Below, in pieces: positions 53,601-62,137 of a stretch of DNA of 64,000 nt. How positions within the stretch are numbered: the first letter of the stretch is position 1; the number at the start of each line of letters is the position of its first letter. The DNA comes from an uncultured Nonlabens sp. (GTDB taxonomy: Bacteria; Bacteroidota; Bacteroidia; Flavobacteriales; Flavobacteriaceae): the NCBI GenBank assembly GCA_947491755.1, contig CANLKV010000001.1, positions 372,001 through 436,000 on the forward strand, given 5' to 3'. A model generated the notes under the pieces. That model made no database searches and had not been told where the DNA came from. It saw only the letters and a program-made list of their open reading frames with translations. Made by a program: the position numbers and the translations under genes.

Positions 53601-54153
53601 TATAATCTGCCACTCGAGATGCACTGGCAATGACATCGTTATTACCTGTAGCAATTAAGCTAATTATAATTATTACTGGAATAGCAAGGTATTTAAGATA
53701 AGGCGCATTTTTCTTAAAATCTATCGCCATGTTAAACGGAATGGGCTTTAATTCCTCGCTCTTTTGATTGATACTGGCCCAGGTAAGCTCGTCATCGCCA
53801 CCTGCGGCATGTAATTGTAGAACATTGATAAGCTTATCTGCTACCTCTGGAAAGTGCTTACCTATTATCACGCTCGCATGTGTAAAATCGATGCCTCTTG
53901 CTAGTTTGACAAGTCGTGCCACCGGCACTGCTATAAAACGATAGAGCAGCCCTAACTCGACCGCAACAAATGACCAAAATAAAAACGTACGACCTAGCTT
54001 ACTGAGCCAAAAGAAATACTCTACCACGGCTACTACTATGAAATACAACAGACCTATCGAAAGAAAAAAGATAGCGCCCTTAATGACTTCATTGACGTAA
54101 TACTTACGTATGAAGCGGTGCAGCTTTTGCTCGATTATTTGAAAATTAGTCAC
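50677..54153 (-). CDS. DUF4175 family membrane protein
   Basis: An 1158-residue Bacteroidetes protein. Two transmembrane helices lie near residues 24-75 and a third near 150-170. A periplasmic-type beta domain follows (about 190-490), then a long glutamine- and charge-rich coiled coil (about 500-800), a helical region, and a collagen-like low-complexity tract rich in G, S, Q and N (about 930-1040), followed by a conserved C-terminal helical part (RLYEIYKQQQDLRNQLENML). Members are common in Bacteroidetes; the function is unknown. A palindrome copy encodes AFAKA (53104-53119). It heads the DUF4175-ybeY-mnmG-methyltransferase operon. Confidence 0.82.
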   Translation of the reverse strand: MTNFQIIEQKLHRFIRKYYVNEVIKGAIFFLSIGLLYFIVVAVVEYFFWLSKLGRTFLFWSFVAVELGLLYRFIAVPVARLVKLARGIDFTHASVIIGKHFPEVADKLINVLQLHAAGGDDELTWASINQKSEELKPIPFNMAIDFKKNAPYLKYLAIPVIIIISLIATGNNDVIASASRVADYKTEYVPPAPFKFTVLQERLTAIENQPFVLNVGVNGTRLPENVAIVVDGQRYYLNQVDQNNYTYTFERPTKDVQFYLSANEVRSITYNLQVNPVPVIRSFRLELDYPDYTGKKDEVLVGTGNALVPEGTMINWQVNTSSTQLLQFKTPVENFVFDDLGDGEFAFAKAITQQLRYTIATSNTLIRDYEQLDFTVNVVKDEYPELQIEMKRDTIDERKMYFNGQAADDYGLKGVRLVYYDTSDPQDKIIVPINNTGGTYQQFVQMIPGSLPLKEGSSYEFYFEVLDNDAVNNFKSTRSDVFEYNKSTLTEEEQLQFQQQKESLSNLENALRQQEKEQNVLKELSQQQIEKDNRSFNDKRKLEQAVKNQQRKEQSIRQELEKLNNQLDQVGDRKDENKKLLQERLKQTSEQSKRNEEILKQIEEYQEKLSKEELQEKLEQTQRKTRQQQRSLKQLLELTKRYYVTQKYEQLGRKLSELADRQQEQSEKSESSNKAADQEQLNKEYEAWEKELRELEKENNNLKDPMDLEFDPQESDDIKNAQQEAKDLLNEQQQSKAQPKQKQAAQMMKKQAKSMASNMATMQGEQMEEDTDMLRQILDNLIVFSNAQEVVLEKVKNLRAKSSGLSKTLRVQKELELAFKHVDDSLFTLGSRNVELGNKINDEVVDVYYHLERSMDQLAQFELQQGQVSQQFTLTGANALSVLLVEALDAAKAPSIPGSPSKSGQGSGFQLPDLIKQQESLKNAGQEGQEGEDGNKGSNGAEGSEGESGNKKGQGSSGQQGDSGNQGNQGQSAKGAQSGATGSLESLGSGQSGSNGQSGSNGNGAGSDNGNGDGKPSYRESEEESQRLYEIYKQQQDLRNQLENMLINEGLQQKVNQITDEMKGVERKLLDQGFNREVQQQMKDIIYDLLKLKDANMEQSQEQQRQSESNRKEYINPTDVDPELIKRYFNNTEILNRQVLPLQPQYRSKVKEYFKTND
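53104..53119. repeat. Dispersed palindrome, copy 11 (in the DUF4175 gene)
   Basis: Perfect consensus, read as AFAKA. Confidence 0.95.
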
Positions 54154-54395
54154 TGTAGAACCTTTAAATTCTTAAATAGATACATTACCACTAAGTTACG
54201 CAATAATTAATCCAACTATAGTCTGTGAATGATTGATATCCTATCGTTCTATAATGATCTCATGAGCCTAGAAATATAGATGGCAAAAACTGGTTAAGAT
54301 TTTAAAAACTAACTAGATGTGTTGATCCTACCATCTTATTTTAAGATGAGATCATGTGTTAATCTATTATCTTTAAGCAGTTAATACTTAGACCT

Positions 54396-55451
54396 ATGAA
54401 AGATTTGAAATACCTCACGGCCTATATGACACCCGCATTGTGCTTTATAGGATTGTGGTATGGCGGGTGGTGGTTGTTTGTAACGCCTCTAGTGATTTTT
54501 GGCTTGGTACCCTTACTAGAACTATGGATGCCCTCTTTAAAATCAAATCTGAATGATAAGGAGAAAACTAAAAAAGGGAATCAACGGTTTTTTGATGTCT
54601 TATTATGGCTTAACGTTCCTATTGTTTTTGGATTATTAATTTATGGTTTTCATGTATTTAATGAATCATCACTAGAAACTTATGAGATCATTGGCCTGGT
54701 TATCTCGTTAGGTATAGTGGCTGGCAGTAATGGTATTAATGTCGCTCACGAGCTGGGTCATCGACAAGAATCGTGGGAGCGTTTTTTAGGAAAAATCTTA
54801 TTACTACCAAGCCTTTATATGCATTTTTATGTAGAGCATAACTATGGGCATCATTTAAAAGCAGCCACACCAGATGATCCGGCAAGTGCCCGTTATAATG
54901 AAAACTTATATTCTTTCTGGTTGCGGTCTGTTCCTTCTCAATATAAAAGCGCGTGGCAAATACAATGGAAACAAAATGCTGCGAGTAGTAGACCTACTTT
55001 ATCCTTAAAAAACGATATGCTATGGTACACCGTTATTCAACTGGGTTACTTGCTAGCAATAGGTTTGATATTTTCGTGGAGTACCGCGATTGTTGCTATT
55101 GCCATAGCCGTAGTGGGTTTCTCTTTGCTAGAAATTATTAATTACTTAGAACATTATGGCTTGAGACGTCAACAAAAGAAATCTGGACGTTATGAGGTGG
55201 TGCGAGAGGTGCACAGCTGGAATTCTAATCATGCATTAGGTAGGATTTTATTATATGAGCTAACCCGACACAGCGACCATCACTATAGAGCTAGTAAAAA
55301 ATACCAGTTGCTAGATTATCATGATATCAGCCCGCAATTACCATATGGATACCCTACCATGATGGTGATTGCCCTACTCCCTCCCCTATGGTTTCATCTG
55401 GTTAATAAACGCGTACCTCAAGAGATGATAAACTTGCAAAATGCTGCTTAA
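54396..55451 (+). CDS. alkB: AlkB-type alkane 1-monooxygenase / membrane fatty acid hydroxylase-like
   Basis: A 351-residue membrane diiron enzyme. The histidine boxes are present: H118 and H122 in AHELGHR, H148, H152 and H153 in EHNYGHH, and RHSDHH near the C-terminus. NYLEHYGLRR is the AlkB family motif. There are about six transmembrane helices. It hydroxylates the terminal carbon of alkanes or related chains using rubredoxin electrons; no rubredoxin gene is nearby, so the partner must be elsewhere. TATCTTTA at 54368-54375 is a near match to the -7 element. Confidence 0.85.
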   Translation: MKDLKYLTAYMTPALCFIGLWYGGWWLFVTPLVIFGLVPLLELWMPSLKSNLNDKEKTKKGNQRFFDVLLWLNVPIVFGLLIYGFHVFNESSLETYEIIGLVISLGIVAGSNGINVAHELGHRQESWERFLGKILLLPSLYMHFYVEHNYGHHLKAATPDDPASARYNENLYSFWLRSVPSQYKSAWQIQWKQNAASSRPTLSLKNDMLWYTVIQLGYLLAIGLIFSWSTAIVAIAIAVVGFSLLEIINYLEHYGLRRQQKKSGRYEVVREVHSWNSNHALGRILLYELTRHSDHHYRASKKYQLLDYHDISPQLPYGYPTMMVIALLPPLWFHLVNKRVPQEMINLQNAA

Positions 55452-55608
55452 TAGGTAGGTTTATTTCAAGATGATAAATGTCTATAAAAATGCTCCTGGC
55501 GCACCTAGCTATCATTTAGCCTGATGGTTTACATTGACTGCGCTTTTTCACATCAAAATATCTTACATAACTACATACCGTTCACTTTATACCAGCGTGA
55601 TGATTTTC

Positions 55609-55616
55609 TATCTTTG
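55609..55616 (+). promoter_or_regulatory. -7 promoter element of gltX
   Basis: TATCTTTG, 22 bases before the ATG at 55639. The -33 position reads TTT rather than TTG. Confidence 0.5.
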
Positions 55617-55638
55617 CACACCTTAAAAAAGCTATGAT

Positions 55639-57153
55639 ATGAGTGCTGATGTACGTGTAAGATTTGCTCCTAGTCCTACTGGACCGTTGCATATAGGTGG
55701 TGTGCGCACCGCATTATTTAACTATCTATTTGCCAAAAAACACAATGGAACATTTATCCTACGTATTGAAGATACCGATCAAAATCGATATGTAGAAGGT
55801 GCAGAAGATTATATTATTGAAGCTCTCGAGTGGTGTAAAATTCCTTATGATGAGGGGCCAGGCAAAGAAGCAAATTATGGCCCGTACCGTCAAAGCCAGC
55901 GCAAAGATCGTTACAAGGCATATGCCCTAGAATTGATAAAAAAGGGAGCTGCCTATTATTCATTTGACACACCAGAAGAACTTAACGATGCTCGTGCTGC
56001 TGCAGAGTCGCAAAAAGAAACATTTATATACAACCACAGCAACCGCAATCAATTTATAAACTCCCTTACACTCGACCCTAGCGAGGTACAAGAGCGGCTG
56101 GATCGAGGTGATGATTATGTCATACGCTTTAAACCAGAAATTAAAACCCTATTTATGTACGATGAGATACGTAAAGGGATCGAGATTGACACGAGTCTTA
56201 TAGATGATAAGGTATTGTTTAAGAGTGATGGCATGCCTACATACCACCTAGCAAATATTGTAGATGACCATGAGATGAAAATATCACATGTTATACGTGG
56301 TGAAGAATGGCTGCCTAGTATGGCGCTGCATGTATTGCTGTATGAGAGTTTCAACTGGCAAGCGCCTAAGTTTGCTCATTTGCCATTGATTTTAAAACCT
56401 ACCGGTAAGGGTAAATTGAGCAAACGTGATGGTGACAAATTAGGTTTTCCAGTATTTCCATTAGAATGGAACCCTGCAGGTGAGGATCAAAGCAGCGGTT
56501 ATCGTGAGGATGGCTACCTACCAGAGGCTGTAGTGAATATGCTGGCCTTTCTAGGTTGGAATCCTGGGACAGACCAGGAAATATTCTCACTAATGGATCT
56601 AGTAAATTCTTTTTCACTAGAACGTGTTAACAGTAGCGGTGCAAAGTTTGATCCTGAAAAAACTAAATGGTTTCAACAGCAGTGGTTTGTGCAGCAAGAT
56701 GATGCTGTTATAGGGTCCGCTTTCGCGAAAGCATTAAAAGAAAGAGGCATAGATTACGGCTCACAGGATTATGTAAACATCATCGTAGGTCTTGTAAAAG
56801 AGCGCGCTGTTTTTGTCGAAGACTTATTTGAATTAGCAGGATTTTTCTTCACTGCTCCAGAAGCATATGACGACAAGGCGGTCAGTAAAGCATGGAAAGA
56901 TGATACTGGCGCCATTATGAAAGATGTGATTACTGTGATAGAAAATACTACAAACGAAAGTGCCGTAGGATTGAGCGATGCGGTCAAGGGCTGGATTAAG
57001 GAACAAGAAATGGGATTTGGTAAAGTGATGATGCCTCTACGTCTTGCTCTAGTAGGAAGTCTTATGGGACCTGATGTTTTTGAAATTGCAAGTCTTATAG
57101 GGAAGCAAGAAACCGTAAATCGTATAAACACAGCTATTCAACAATTAGGATAG
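55639..57153 (+). CDS. gltX: Glutamate--tRNA ligase
   Basis: A 504-residue class I synthetase. The HIGH motif appears as HIGG in PTGPLHIGGVRTALFNYLF (residues 17-20), and the KMSKS equivalent is KLSKRDG near residue 258. A C-terminal anticodon-binding domain ends the protein. It charges tRNA-Glu; glnS is also in the window, so tRNA-Gln does not depend on the misacylation route. Residues SAFAKAL are encoded by a palindrome copy with one end base changed (56718-56733). Confidence 0.95.
   Translation: MSADVRVRFAPSPTGPLHIGGVRTALFNYLFAKKHNGTFILRIEDTDQNRYVEGAEDYIIEALEWCKIPYDEGPGKEANYGPYRQSQRKDRYKAYALELIKKGAAYYSFDTPEELNDARAAAESQKETFIYNHSNRNQFINSLTLDPSEVQERLDRGDDYVIRFKPEIKTLFMYDEIRKGIEIDTSLIDDKVLFKSDGMPTYHLANIVDDHEMKISHVIRGEEWLPSMALHVLLYESFNWQAPKFAHLPLILKPTGKGKLSKRDGDKLGFPVFPLEWNPAGEDQSSGYREDGYLPEAVVNMLAFLGWNPGTDQEIFSLMDLVNSFSLERVNSSGAKFDPEKTKWFQQQWFVQQDDAVIGSAFAKALKERGIDYGSQDYVNIIVGLVKERAVFVEDLFELAGFFFTAPEAYDDKAVSKAWKDDTGAIMKDVITVIENTTNESAVGLSDAVKGWIKEQEMGFGKVMMPLRLALVGSLMGPDVFEIASLIGKQETVNRINTAIQQLG
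56718..56733. repeat. Dispersed palindrome, copy 12 (in gltX)
   Basis: CGCTTTCGCGAAAGCA: only the last base differs from the consensus, read as AFAKA. Confidence 0.9.
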
Positions 57154-57171
57154 AGGTATCGTAAAATCATT

Positions 57172-57262
57172 GCGTGAAGGATAGCAGTGAAAAGCCCGCA
57201 GCGATCGCTTAAAAGGCGATTGCGAGGACTTGAAACGAATAGCCTGACCCTAGTGGTCACGC
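57172..57262. repeat. Structured intergenic element after gltX
   Basis: A 91-base element bounded by complementary ends (GCGTGA and TCACGC). Its core is an eight-pair stem (GCGATCGC at 57201-57208 with GCGATTGC at 57216-57223, one G-T pair) around a seven-base loop, flanked by the mostly complementary AAGCCC and GGACTT. I recall similar sequences (AGCCTGACCCTAGTGG type) scattered between genes in Flavobacteriaceae. It lies between the converging gltX and outer-membrane genes. Confidence 0.5.
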
Positions 57263-57281
57263 CTAGCATAAGATTTTGACC

Positions 57282-57914
57282 TTAAAAGTAGAACCTGAGA
57301 CCTGCAGTAATACTACTTAAATTGGCTTGAAGATCATTATTTGCGATATCAACTCCCTCCAGCAGGTTAAAAAATGCGTACTGATAATGGGCTGTGGCTC
57401 TTACATTAGATGTACCTAACGAGAAACCTAGAACACCGCTTAAATTAATAGGGTTGGTTTTTTCCAGCTCTGATAGCGCTATTGGATCTATGTCTCCAGC
57501 TAATCGTGCTGCGTCAACATCGTCAAATTTTAATTCTCCATTAAATAGTAAGGCTGGGCCTGCCTCGATTGTAAAAATATCGTTTTTAAATGGTCTCAGA
57601 GCTAGCAACAATTTAAGTTGAGCGCCTAGCATACTGGCATCAATAGTTGCTGGTGTTGCAAACTCTTGTATCTGCATATTGTGATTAAAAATACCGATGC
57701 TGTAAATCAAGTCTAACGACCTACGGAATTCTCCACGAGTCTCTAAATAACCAGCATAGCCCACCTGTGCCGTGCTGGTTATCGCATCACTTTGAATCTG
57801 TGCAAAAGTGATGTCTACCCCTGCTCCCAACCTATTGATGCTGGTGTAACGACGCTGGGCGTTTGCATGATTAATCGATAGGGTAAGAATTATTAAGAAC
57901 GAGAGGATTTTCAT
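57282..57914 (-). CDS. Outer-membrane beta-barrel-like protein
   Basis: A 210-residue protein with a signal peptide (MKILSFLIILTLSINHANA) and a chain of amphipathic strands ending in LSSITAGLRFYF, the terminal aromatic pattern of outer-membrane barrels (OmpW/PorT-like size). No specific family is recognised. It is convergent with gltX and divergent from the SPFH gene. Confidence 0.65.
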   Translation of the reverse strand: MKILSFLIILTLSINHANAQRRYTSINRLGAGVDITFAQIQSDAITSTAQVGYAGYLETRGEFRRSLDLIYSIGIFNHNMQIQEFATPATIDASMLGAQLKLLLALRPFKNDIFTIEAGPALLFNGELKFDDVDAARLAGDIDPIALSELEKTNPINLSGVLGFSLGTSNVRATAHYQYAFFNLLEGVDIANNDLQANLSSITAGLRFYF

Positions 57915-57983
57915 GAATGTAACTTAAGGAGTCAATGTAAGACTAATGATTTGTATCTTAACGCTTACCAAAATTACCACACT

Positions 57984-58973
57984 ATGAACTTTGTTATACT
58001 ACCCGTCCTAGGTTTAATTGGGCTCTTTTTATTATTCAGTATATTTTTTACCGTAAAGCAGCAAACTGCAGCCATAATTGAACGTTTTGGCCGGTTTACC
58101 AGCATAAGAAACTCTGGACTGCAGCTTAAAATACCACTAATCGATAAAGTCGCTGGTCGTATCAATCTAAAAATCCAACAACTGGATGTGATTGTTGAGA
58201 CTAAAACAAAAGATGATGTTTTTGTACGATTAAAAATATCTGTACAATTCCAGGTTCGTCGCGAGAAGGTCTATGATGCATTTTATCGTTTACAAAACCC
58301 GCATGATCAAATAACTGCTTACGTTTTTGACGTGGTGCGAGCAGAGGTGCCTAAAATGAAGCTCGACTACGTTTTTGAAAAAAAGGATGACATTGCGATC
58401 GCTGTAAAACGTGAACTCAATGAGGCGATGATGGATTATGGCTATGACATTATCAAAACGCTAGTTACAGATATTGATCCAGATGTACAGGTAAAAGCCG
58501 CCATGAATCGTATTAACGCATCAGAGCGTGAGAAAACAGCTGCAGAGTATGAAGCAGAGGCTGAACGTATAAAAATCGTTGCAAAGGCACGTGCAGAAGC
58601 AGAATCAAAGCGTTTGCAAGGACAAGGTATCGCAGATCAACGACGCGAGATTGCAAGAGGTCTAGAAGAGTCTGTTGATGTATTGAATAATGTGGGAATC
58701 AATTCTCAAGAGGCTAGTGCACTTATCGTAGTAACTCAACATTATGACACCTTACAATCTATAGGTGAACACACTAATTCAAACCTAATTTTACTGCCTA
58801 ACTCACCACAAGCAGGTAGTGATATGCTGAATAATATGATTGCTAGCTTTACCGCTAGCGCTCGTATAGGTGAAGAGATGAAAAAAGAAAACAGTAACAA
58901 AGGAATAGAGGTTAAACCTAAAAAAGAGCTGCCGCCATCTCCTGAAACTGGCTATGACGATGATGAAGTCTAA
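57984..58973 (+). CDS. SPFH/Band 7 domain membrane protein
   Basis: A 329-residue protein counted from the ATG at 57984 (MNFVILPVLGLIGLFLLFSIFF); a longer frame begins at a TTG at 57951. One N-terminal transmembrane helix, the SPFH domain (TAAIIERFGRFTSIRNSGLQLKIP through TDIDPDVQVKAAMN), a charged coiled coil (REKTAAEYEAEAERIKIVAKARAEAESKRLQGQG) and a short polar tail. It is the stomatin/HflK-like type organising membrane microdomains or proteases. It is followed by a clear terminator. Confidence 0.87.
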   Translation: MNFVILPVLGLIGLFLLFSIFFTVKQQTAAIIERFGRFTSIRNSGLQLKIPLIDKVAGRINLKIQQLDVIVETKTKDDVFVRLKISVQFQVRREKVYDAFYRLQNPHDQITAYVFDVVRAEVPKMKLDYVFEKKDDIAIAVKRELNEAMMDYGYDIIKTLVTDIDPDVQVKAAMNRINASEREKTAAEYEAEAERIKIVAKARAEAESKRLQGQGIADQRREIARGLEESVDVLNNVGINSQEASALIVVTQHYDTLQSIGEHTNSNLILLPNSPQAGSDMLNNMIASFTASARIGEEMKKENSNKGIEVKPKKELPPSPETGYDDDEV

Positions 58974-58996
58974 GATTTAAAATCGTACTTAAAAAT

Positions 58997-59029
58997 AAAA
59001 GCCGATTCATTGGAGTGAATCGGCTTTTT
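58997..59029. terminator. Terminator after the SPFH gene
   Basis: Nine-base perfect stem (GCCGATTCA / TGAATCGGC) with a six-base loop, A-run before and five T after, 28 bases from the SPFH stop codon. Because of the A-run it can also stop the opposing DUF6327 transcript. Confidence 0.9.
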
Positions 59030-59049
59030 GATTGTTGTTTCTGGTTGAC

Positions 59050-59262
59050 TTATTTACCAATAAGCTTATTAGTTATTTTAAGAATAAGTGCATTTTTTGC
59101 GATGCTACCCACAGCATTACTGACCATACCTAAGGGTGTAAGACTTTTTTTAACGTCGTTGATATTCAACTTCATCTTTTCATAATCGATCTTACGCTCT
59201 AACTCTAATATTTGTAAATCCCTATCGATTTGATCAAAGCTATTATATACTTTCAGACTCAT
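59050..59262 (-). CDS. DUF6327 family small protein
   Basis: A 70-residue protein with a charged helical N-terminus (YNSFDQIDRDLQILELERKIDYEKMKL) and a weakly hydrophobic C-terminus (LGMVSNAVGSIAKNALILKITNKLIG). It matches the small DUF6327 proteins that follow a holin-X gene in Flavobacteriia. It overlaps that gene by 20 bases and is last in the YtxH operon. Function unknown. Confidence 0.72.
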   Translation of the reverse strand: MSLKVYNSFDQIDRDLQILELERKIDYEKMKLNINDVKKSLTPLGMVSNAVGSIAKNALILKITNKLIGK

Positions 59263-59647
59263 GCGGTGGTGGGGTTAAATCATTAATAGAAGAATCTTTT
59301 TTATCATTGAAGAAAGATATACTAGCTCGTGTTAATATTATCTTTTGTAAAATAGGTTTCATGGTTACTGCGCACACAACCATTACAATAAGGTAAAATG
59401 CACCTACAATAAAGTAGCCTAACGCTACACTATCTAGCAGGACACCTAGATATATACTTAATGCCACACTTAAAAAGAGCAATGCAATTAATAAAAAAAA
59501 TGCAATTATTAATTTGTGGGCACTGTCTGCTGCAACCTTGGTCGCTTTTTTGAAAAAGTCCAGCCGGTAATAAGCAATAGACGACTCAATATAGTCTTGA
59601 GCCGTCGTAGATAAATCTTCAAAGTTTTCTTTGATGGTTTTGCTCAA
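59243..59647 (-). CDS. Phage holin superfamily III (Holin-X)-like membrane protein
   Basis: A 134-residue protein with an N-terminal amphipathic helix (FEDLSTTAQDYIESSIAYYRLDFFKKATKVAADSAHKL), two transmembrane helices (about 46-70 and 75-98) and a polar tail. This layout is that of the Holin-X family, which in Bacteroidetes is chromosomal and stress-related rather than phage-borne. It is nine bases after the YtxH gene and has no phage neighbours. Confidence 0.78.
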   Translation of the reverse strand: MSKTIKENFEDLSTTAQDYIESSIAYYRLDFFKKATKVAADSAHKLIIAFFLLIALLFLSVALSIYLGVLLDSVALGYFIVGAFYLIVMVVCAVTMKPILQKIILTRASISFFNDKKDSSINDLTPPPHESESI

Positions 59648-59656
59648 ATCAATTGA

Positions 59657-60034
59657 TTATACGTTAGTCTTTGCCTTAGCAGTCGTTACTGCGTTATTTA
59701 CAGATCCTGGCTTTTGTAATTTTGCATTTTGAGCACGCAATTGCTCTAATTTTTCTTCTAGCGCAACAATAGCATCATCTGCTTTATAAGATGCAGAAGA
59801 TAGAGCACTATCGATACGATCGCTTACAGTACCTTTAAATTCTGAAGCTTTATTGGTTAGATTGTTATAGGTCTCGCGCGTGGTTTTTTCTATATCAGCT
59901 TGTGCTTTTCTAGCTTGTTCTGATAATTTTTTTCTTGTTTTCTCTCCAGATTCTGGAGCATATAATAATGCTGCAACAGCTCCTATTGCTGCTCCTGCTG
60001 CTAATGCTATAATTGCGTTTCCTGACTTTGCCAT
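59657..60034 (-). CDS. YtxH domain-containing protein
   Basis: A 125-residue protein: an N-terminal glycine/alanine-rich membrane helix (NAIIALAAGAAIGAVAALLYAPESGEKTRKKL) followed by a long amphipathic helix. The LLYAPESGEKTRKKL motif is diagnostic of YtxH. These proteins are induced by envelope or osmotic stress in other bacteria. It is first in the YtxH-holin-X-DUF6327 operon, with a matching -7 element upstream. Confidence 0.87.
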   Translation of the reverse strand: MAKSGNAIIALAAGAAIGAVAALLYAPESGEKTRKKLSEQARKAQADIEKTTRETYNNLTNKASEFKGTVSDRIDSALSSASYKADDAIVALEEKLEQLRAQNAKLQKPGSVNNAVTTAKAKTNV

Positions 60035-60064
60035 GATAAATTTGTTATGATTAATTGTTCCTTA

Positions 60065-60072
60065 CAAAGATA
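60065..60072 (-). promoter_or_regulatory. -7 promoter element of the YtxH operon
   Basis: Reads TATCTTTG on the minus strand, 31 bases before the YtxH start. Confidence 0.5.
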
Positions 60073-60200
60073 CAAGTCATCCTGGCTGCTAGCGTTAATG
60101 CGTCGTTAACTTGCTGATCTAAAACTATTAAATCATTCCTAAATTGAAAATATTCTCGAATAAACTGTTAAAATACCTGATTATTTTTACAAGTCCATAA

Positions 60201-60240
60201 AAAAGCCAGAGAACTCCACTATAGGGAATTCTCTGGCTTA
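60201..60240 (-). terminator. Terminator of glnS
   Basis: Eleven-base stem (AAGCCAGAGAA / TTCTCTGGCTT). Read on the minus strand it is followed by a T-run, 80 bases after the glnS stop codon. On the plus strand there is no T-run, so it acts leftward only. Confidence 0.82.
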
Positions 60241-60320
60241 TTAAATATTACACACCAGCTAGAATCGTTAAAAGCGCTTAGCTATTAAGATATTTAATTT
60301 GATAATGCTCTGGTAGATTC

Positions 60321-62006
60321 TCAGTCGGCGTTTTCAACTTTTGCCCAGGTATCTCTCAAAGTGACTGTGCGATTAAATACCATACGTTCTGGAGTTGAAT
60401 CTGGATCAACACAAAAATATCCCAAGCGCTGGAATTGTACCGTCTGTCCTACAGGCAACTGTTCCATGGCAGGCTCTGCCATTGCTGTTATGGTTTTAAG
60501 CGAGTCTTTATTAACAAATTCCATGAAGTCTTTTTCTTTATCCGTATCTGGTGATGCCACTGTAAATAATCTATCATATAAGCGTACTTCAACAGGTACA
60601 GCGTGGGCTTTACTTACCCAGTGCAAAGTTCCCTTGACACGTCTCATACTGGCCTCTGTACCGCTACCGCTTTTAGACGCAGGATCATAGGTTGCATGAA
60701 TTTCTGTAATGTTTCCTTGGGCATCTTTTACACAACCTTCTCCCTTTATGATATAAGCATTCTTAAGCCGTACCTCCTTACCTACCGTCAAGCGGAAGTA
60801 TTTTTTATTAGCCGACTCTTTAAAATCCTCTCGTTCTATATATAATTCTTTCGAAAAAGGCACCTCTCTATAGCCTCTGGAATCGTCCTCTTGGTTGTTT
60901 TCTGCTTGCAGTAATTCTTCCTGTCCGTCTGGATAATTTGTGATCACTAGTTTAACGGGATCTAACACACACATCACACGATCAGCGGTTTTATTTAAAT
61001 CCTCTCGCAGGTGAAATTCCAGGTGATTCATGTCTACAAGATTCTCACGGCGGGCAATTCCTATAGATTCTGCAAAGTTTTTTATTGCTGCTGCTGTGTA
61101 ACCACGACGTCTCAAACCACTTATGGTAGTCATTCTAGGATCATCCCAACCACTTACAACACCTTGCTCTACTAGTTGTTGCAATTTGCGCTTGCTAGTC
61201 ACCGTATGAGATACATTGCGACGTGCAAACTCACGTTGTTTAGGTCGTATTTTATCTGGATCTACTACTTGATCTAAAAACCAATTATAAAGCTCGCGGT
61301 GTGGTAGAAATTCGAGTGTACAAAATGAATGCGTTATTTGCTCAATATAATCACTCTCTCCATGGGTCCAATCGTACATGGGATAGATTTTCCAGTCTGT
61401 ACCTGTGCGATGGTGCGCACGGTTCACTACCCGGTACATGATAGGATCACGCATTAGCATATTAGTTGATTTCATATCAATTTTTGCTCTCAACACATGC
61501 TCTGACTCACCATACTCACCATTTTTCATTCCTTCAAACAAGGTGAGATTCTCCTCTACACTGCGATTTCTATAAGGACTATCTGTTCCAGGCTCTGTAG
61601 GTGTACCTTTTTGTTCAGCAATAAGCACGCTGGACTGGGAATCGACATAAGCCTTGCCATCTTTAATCATCTGTACGGCCCAGTCGTATAATTGCTGGAA
61701 ATAATCTGATGCATAACACAAGGTATCCCATTGATAACCCAACCAGGCTACATCGTTTTGTATAGCCTCTACATATTTTGCCTCCTCTTTTGCTGGATTG
61801 GTATCGTCAAATCTTAAGTTTACTGGGCGGTTAAACTTCTCACCCAGACCAAAGTTTAAGCATATCGCACTGGCGTGACCTATATGTAAATATCCATTAG
61901 GCTCTGGTGGAAATCTAAATCTCAAACTTTGTTGATCTAGACCATTCTGTAAGTCCTCATCAATAATGTCTTCTATAAAATTATTACGTTTTACCGTATC
62001 GCTCAT
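60321..62006 (-). CDS. glnS: Glutamine--tRNA ligase
   Basis: A 561-residue class I synthetase. The HIGH motif is in PEPNGYLHIGHASAICLNFG; the KMSKS equivalent reads VTSKRKLQQLV (T replaces the usual M). The two C-terminal beta-barrel anticodon domains follow, with GYFCVDPDS and VFNRTVTLRDTW at the end. It charges tRNA-Gln directly. It is monocistronic, with its own promoter element and terminator. Confidence 0.95.
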   Translation of the reverse strand: MSDTVKRNNFIEDIIDEDLQNGLDQQSLRFRFPPEPNGYLHIGHASAICLNFGLGEKFNRPVNLRFDDTNPAKEEAKYVEAIQNDVAWLGYQWDTLCYASDYFQQLYDWAVQMIKDGKAYVDSQSSVLIAEQKGTPTEPGTDSPYRNRSVEENLTLFEGMKNGEYGESEHVLRAKIDMKSTNMLMRDPIMYRVVNRAHHRTGTDWKIYPMYDWTHGESDYIEQITHSFCTLEFLPHRELYNWFLDQVVDPDKIRPKQREFARRNVSHTVTSKRKLQQLVEQGVVSGWDDPRMTTISGLRRRGYTAAAIKNFAESIGIARRENLVDMNHLEFHLREDLNKTADRVMCVLDPVKLVITNYPDGQEELLQAENNQEDDSRGYREVPFSKELYIEREDFKESANKKYFRLTVGKEVRLKNAYIIKGEGCVKDAQGNITEIHATYDPASKSGSGTEASMRRVKGTLHWVSKAHAVPVEVRLYDRLFTVASPDTDKEKDFMEFVNKDSLKTITAMAEPAMEQLPVGQTVQFQRLGYFCVDPDSTPERMVFNRTVTLRDTWAKVENAD

Positions 62007-62025
62007 AATTGGAGATTTTAAGTGA

Positions 62026-62033
62026 CAAAGTTA
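62026..62033 (-). promoter_or_regulatory. -7 promoter element of glnS
   Basis: Reads TAACTTTG on the minus strand, 20 bases before the glnS start. Confidence 0.5.
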
Positions 62034-62137
62034 CGTATAAGTGTGATCAAACGATATGTTTCACCAGGCATACCTTTGCAGTGATTCTCAATAATTACAG
62101 TCCTGTTTTTTTAAAGTGTTTTAATGGTAGTAAAGTT

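Noticed and set aside
59243-59647. Holin-X gene as a sign of a prophage
   Set aside because: The neighbours are YtxH and DUF6327, the usual chromosomal stress operon; no phage structural or lysis genes are present.
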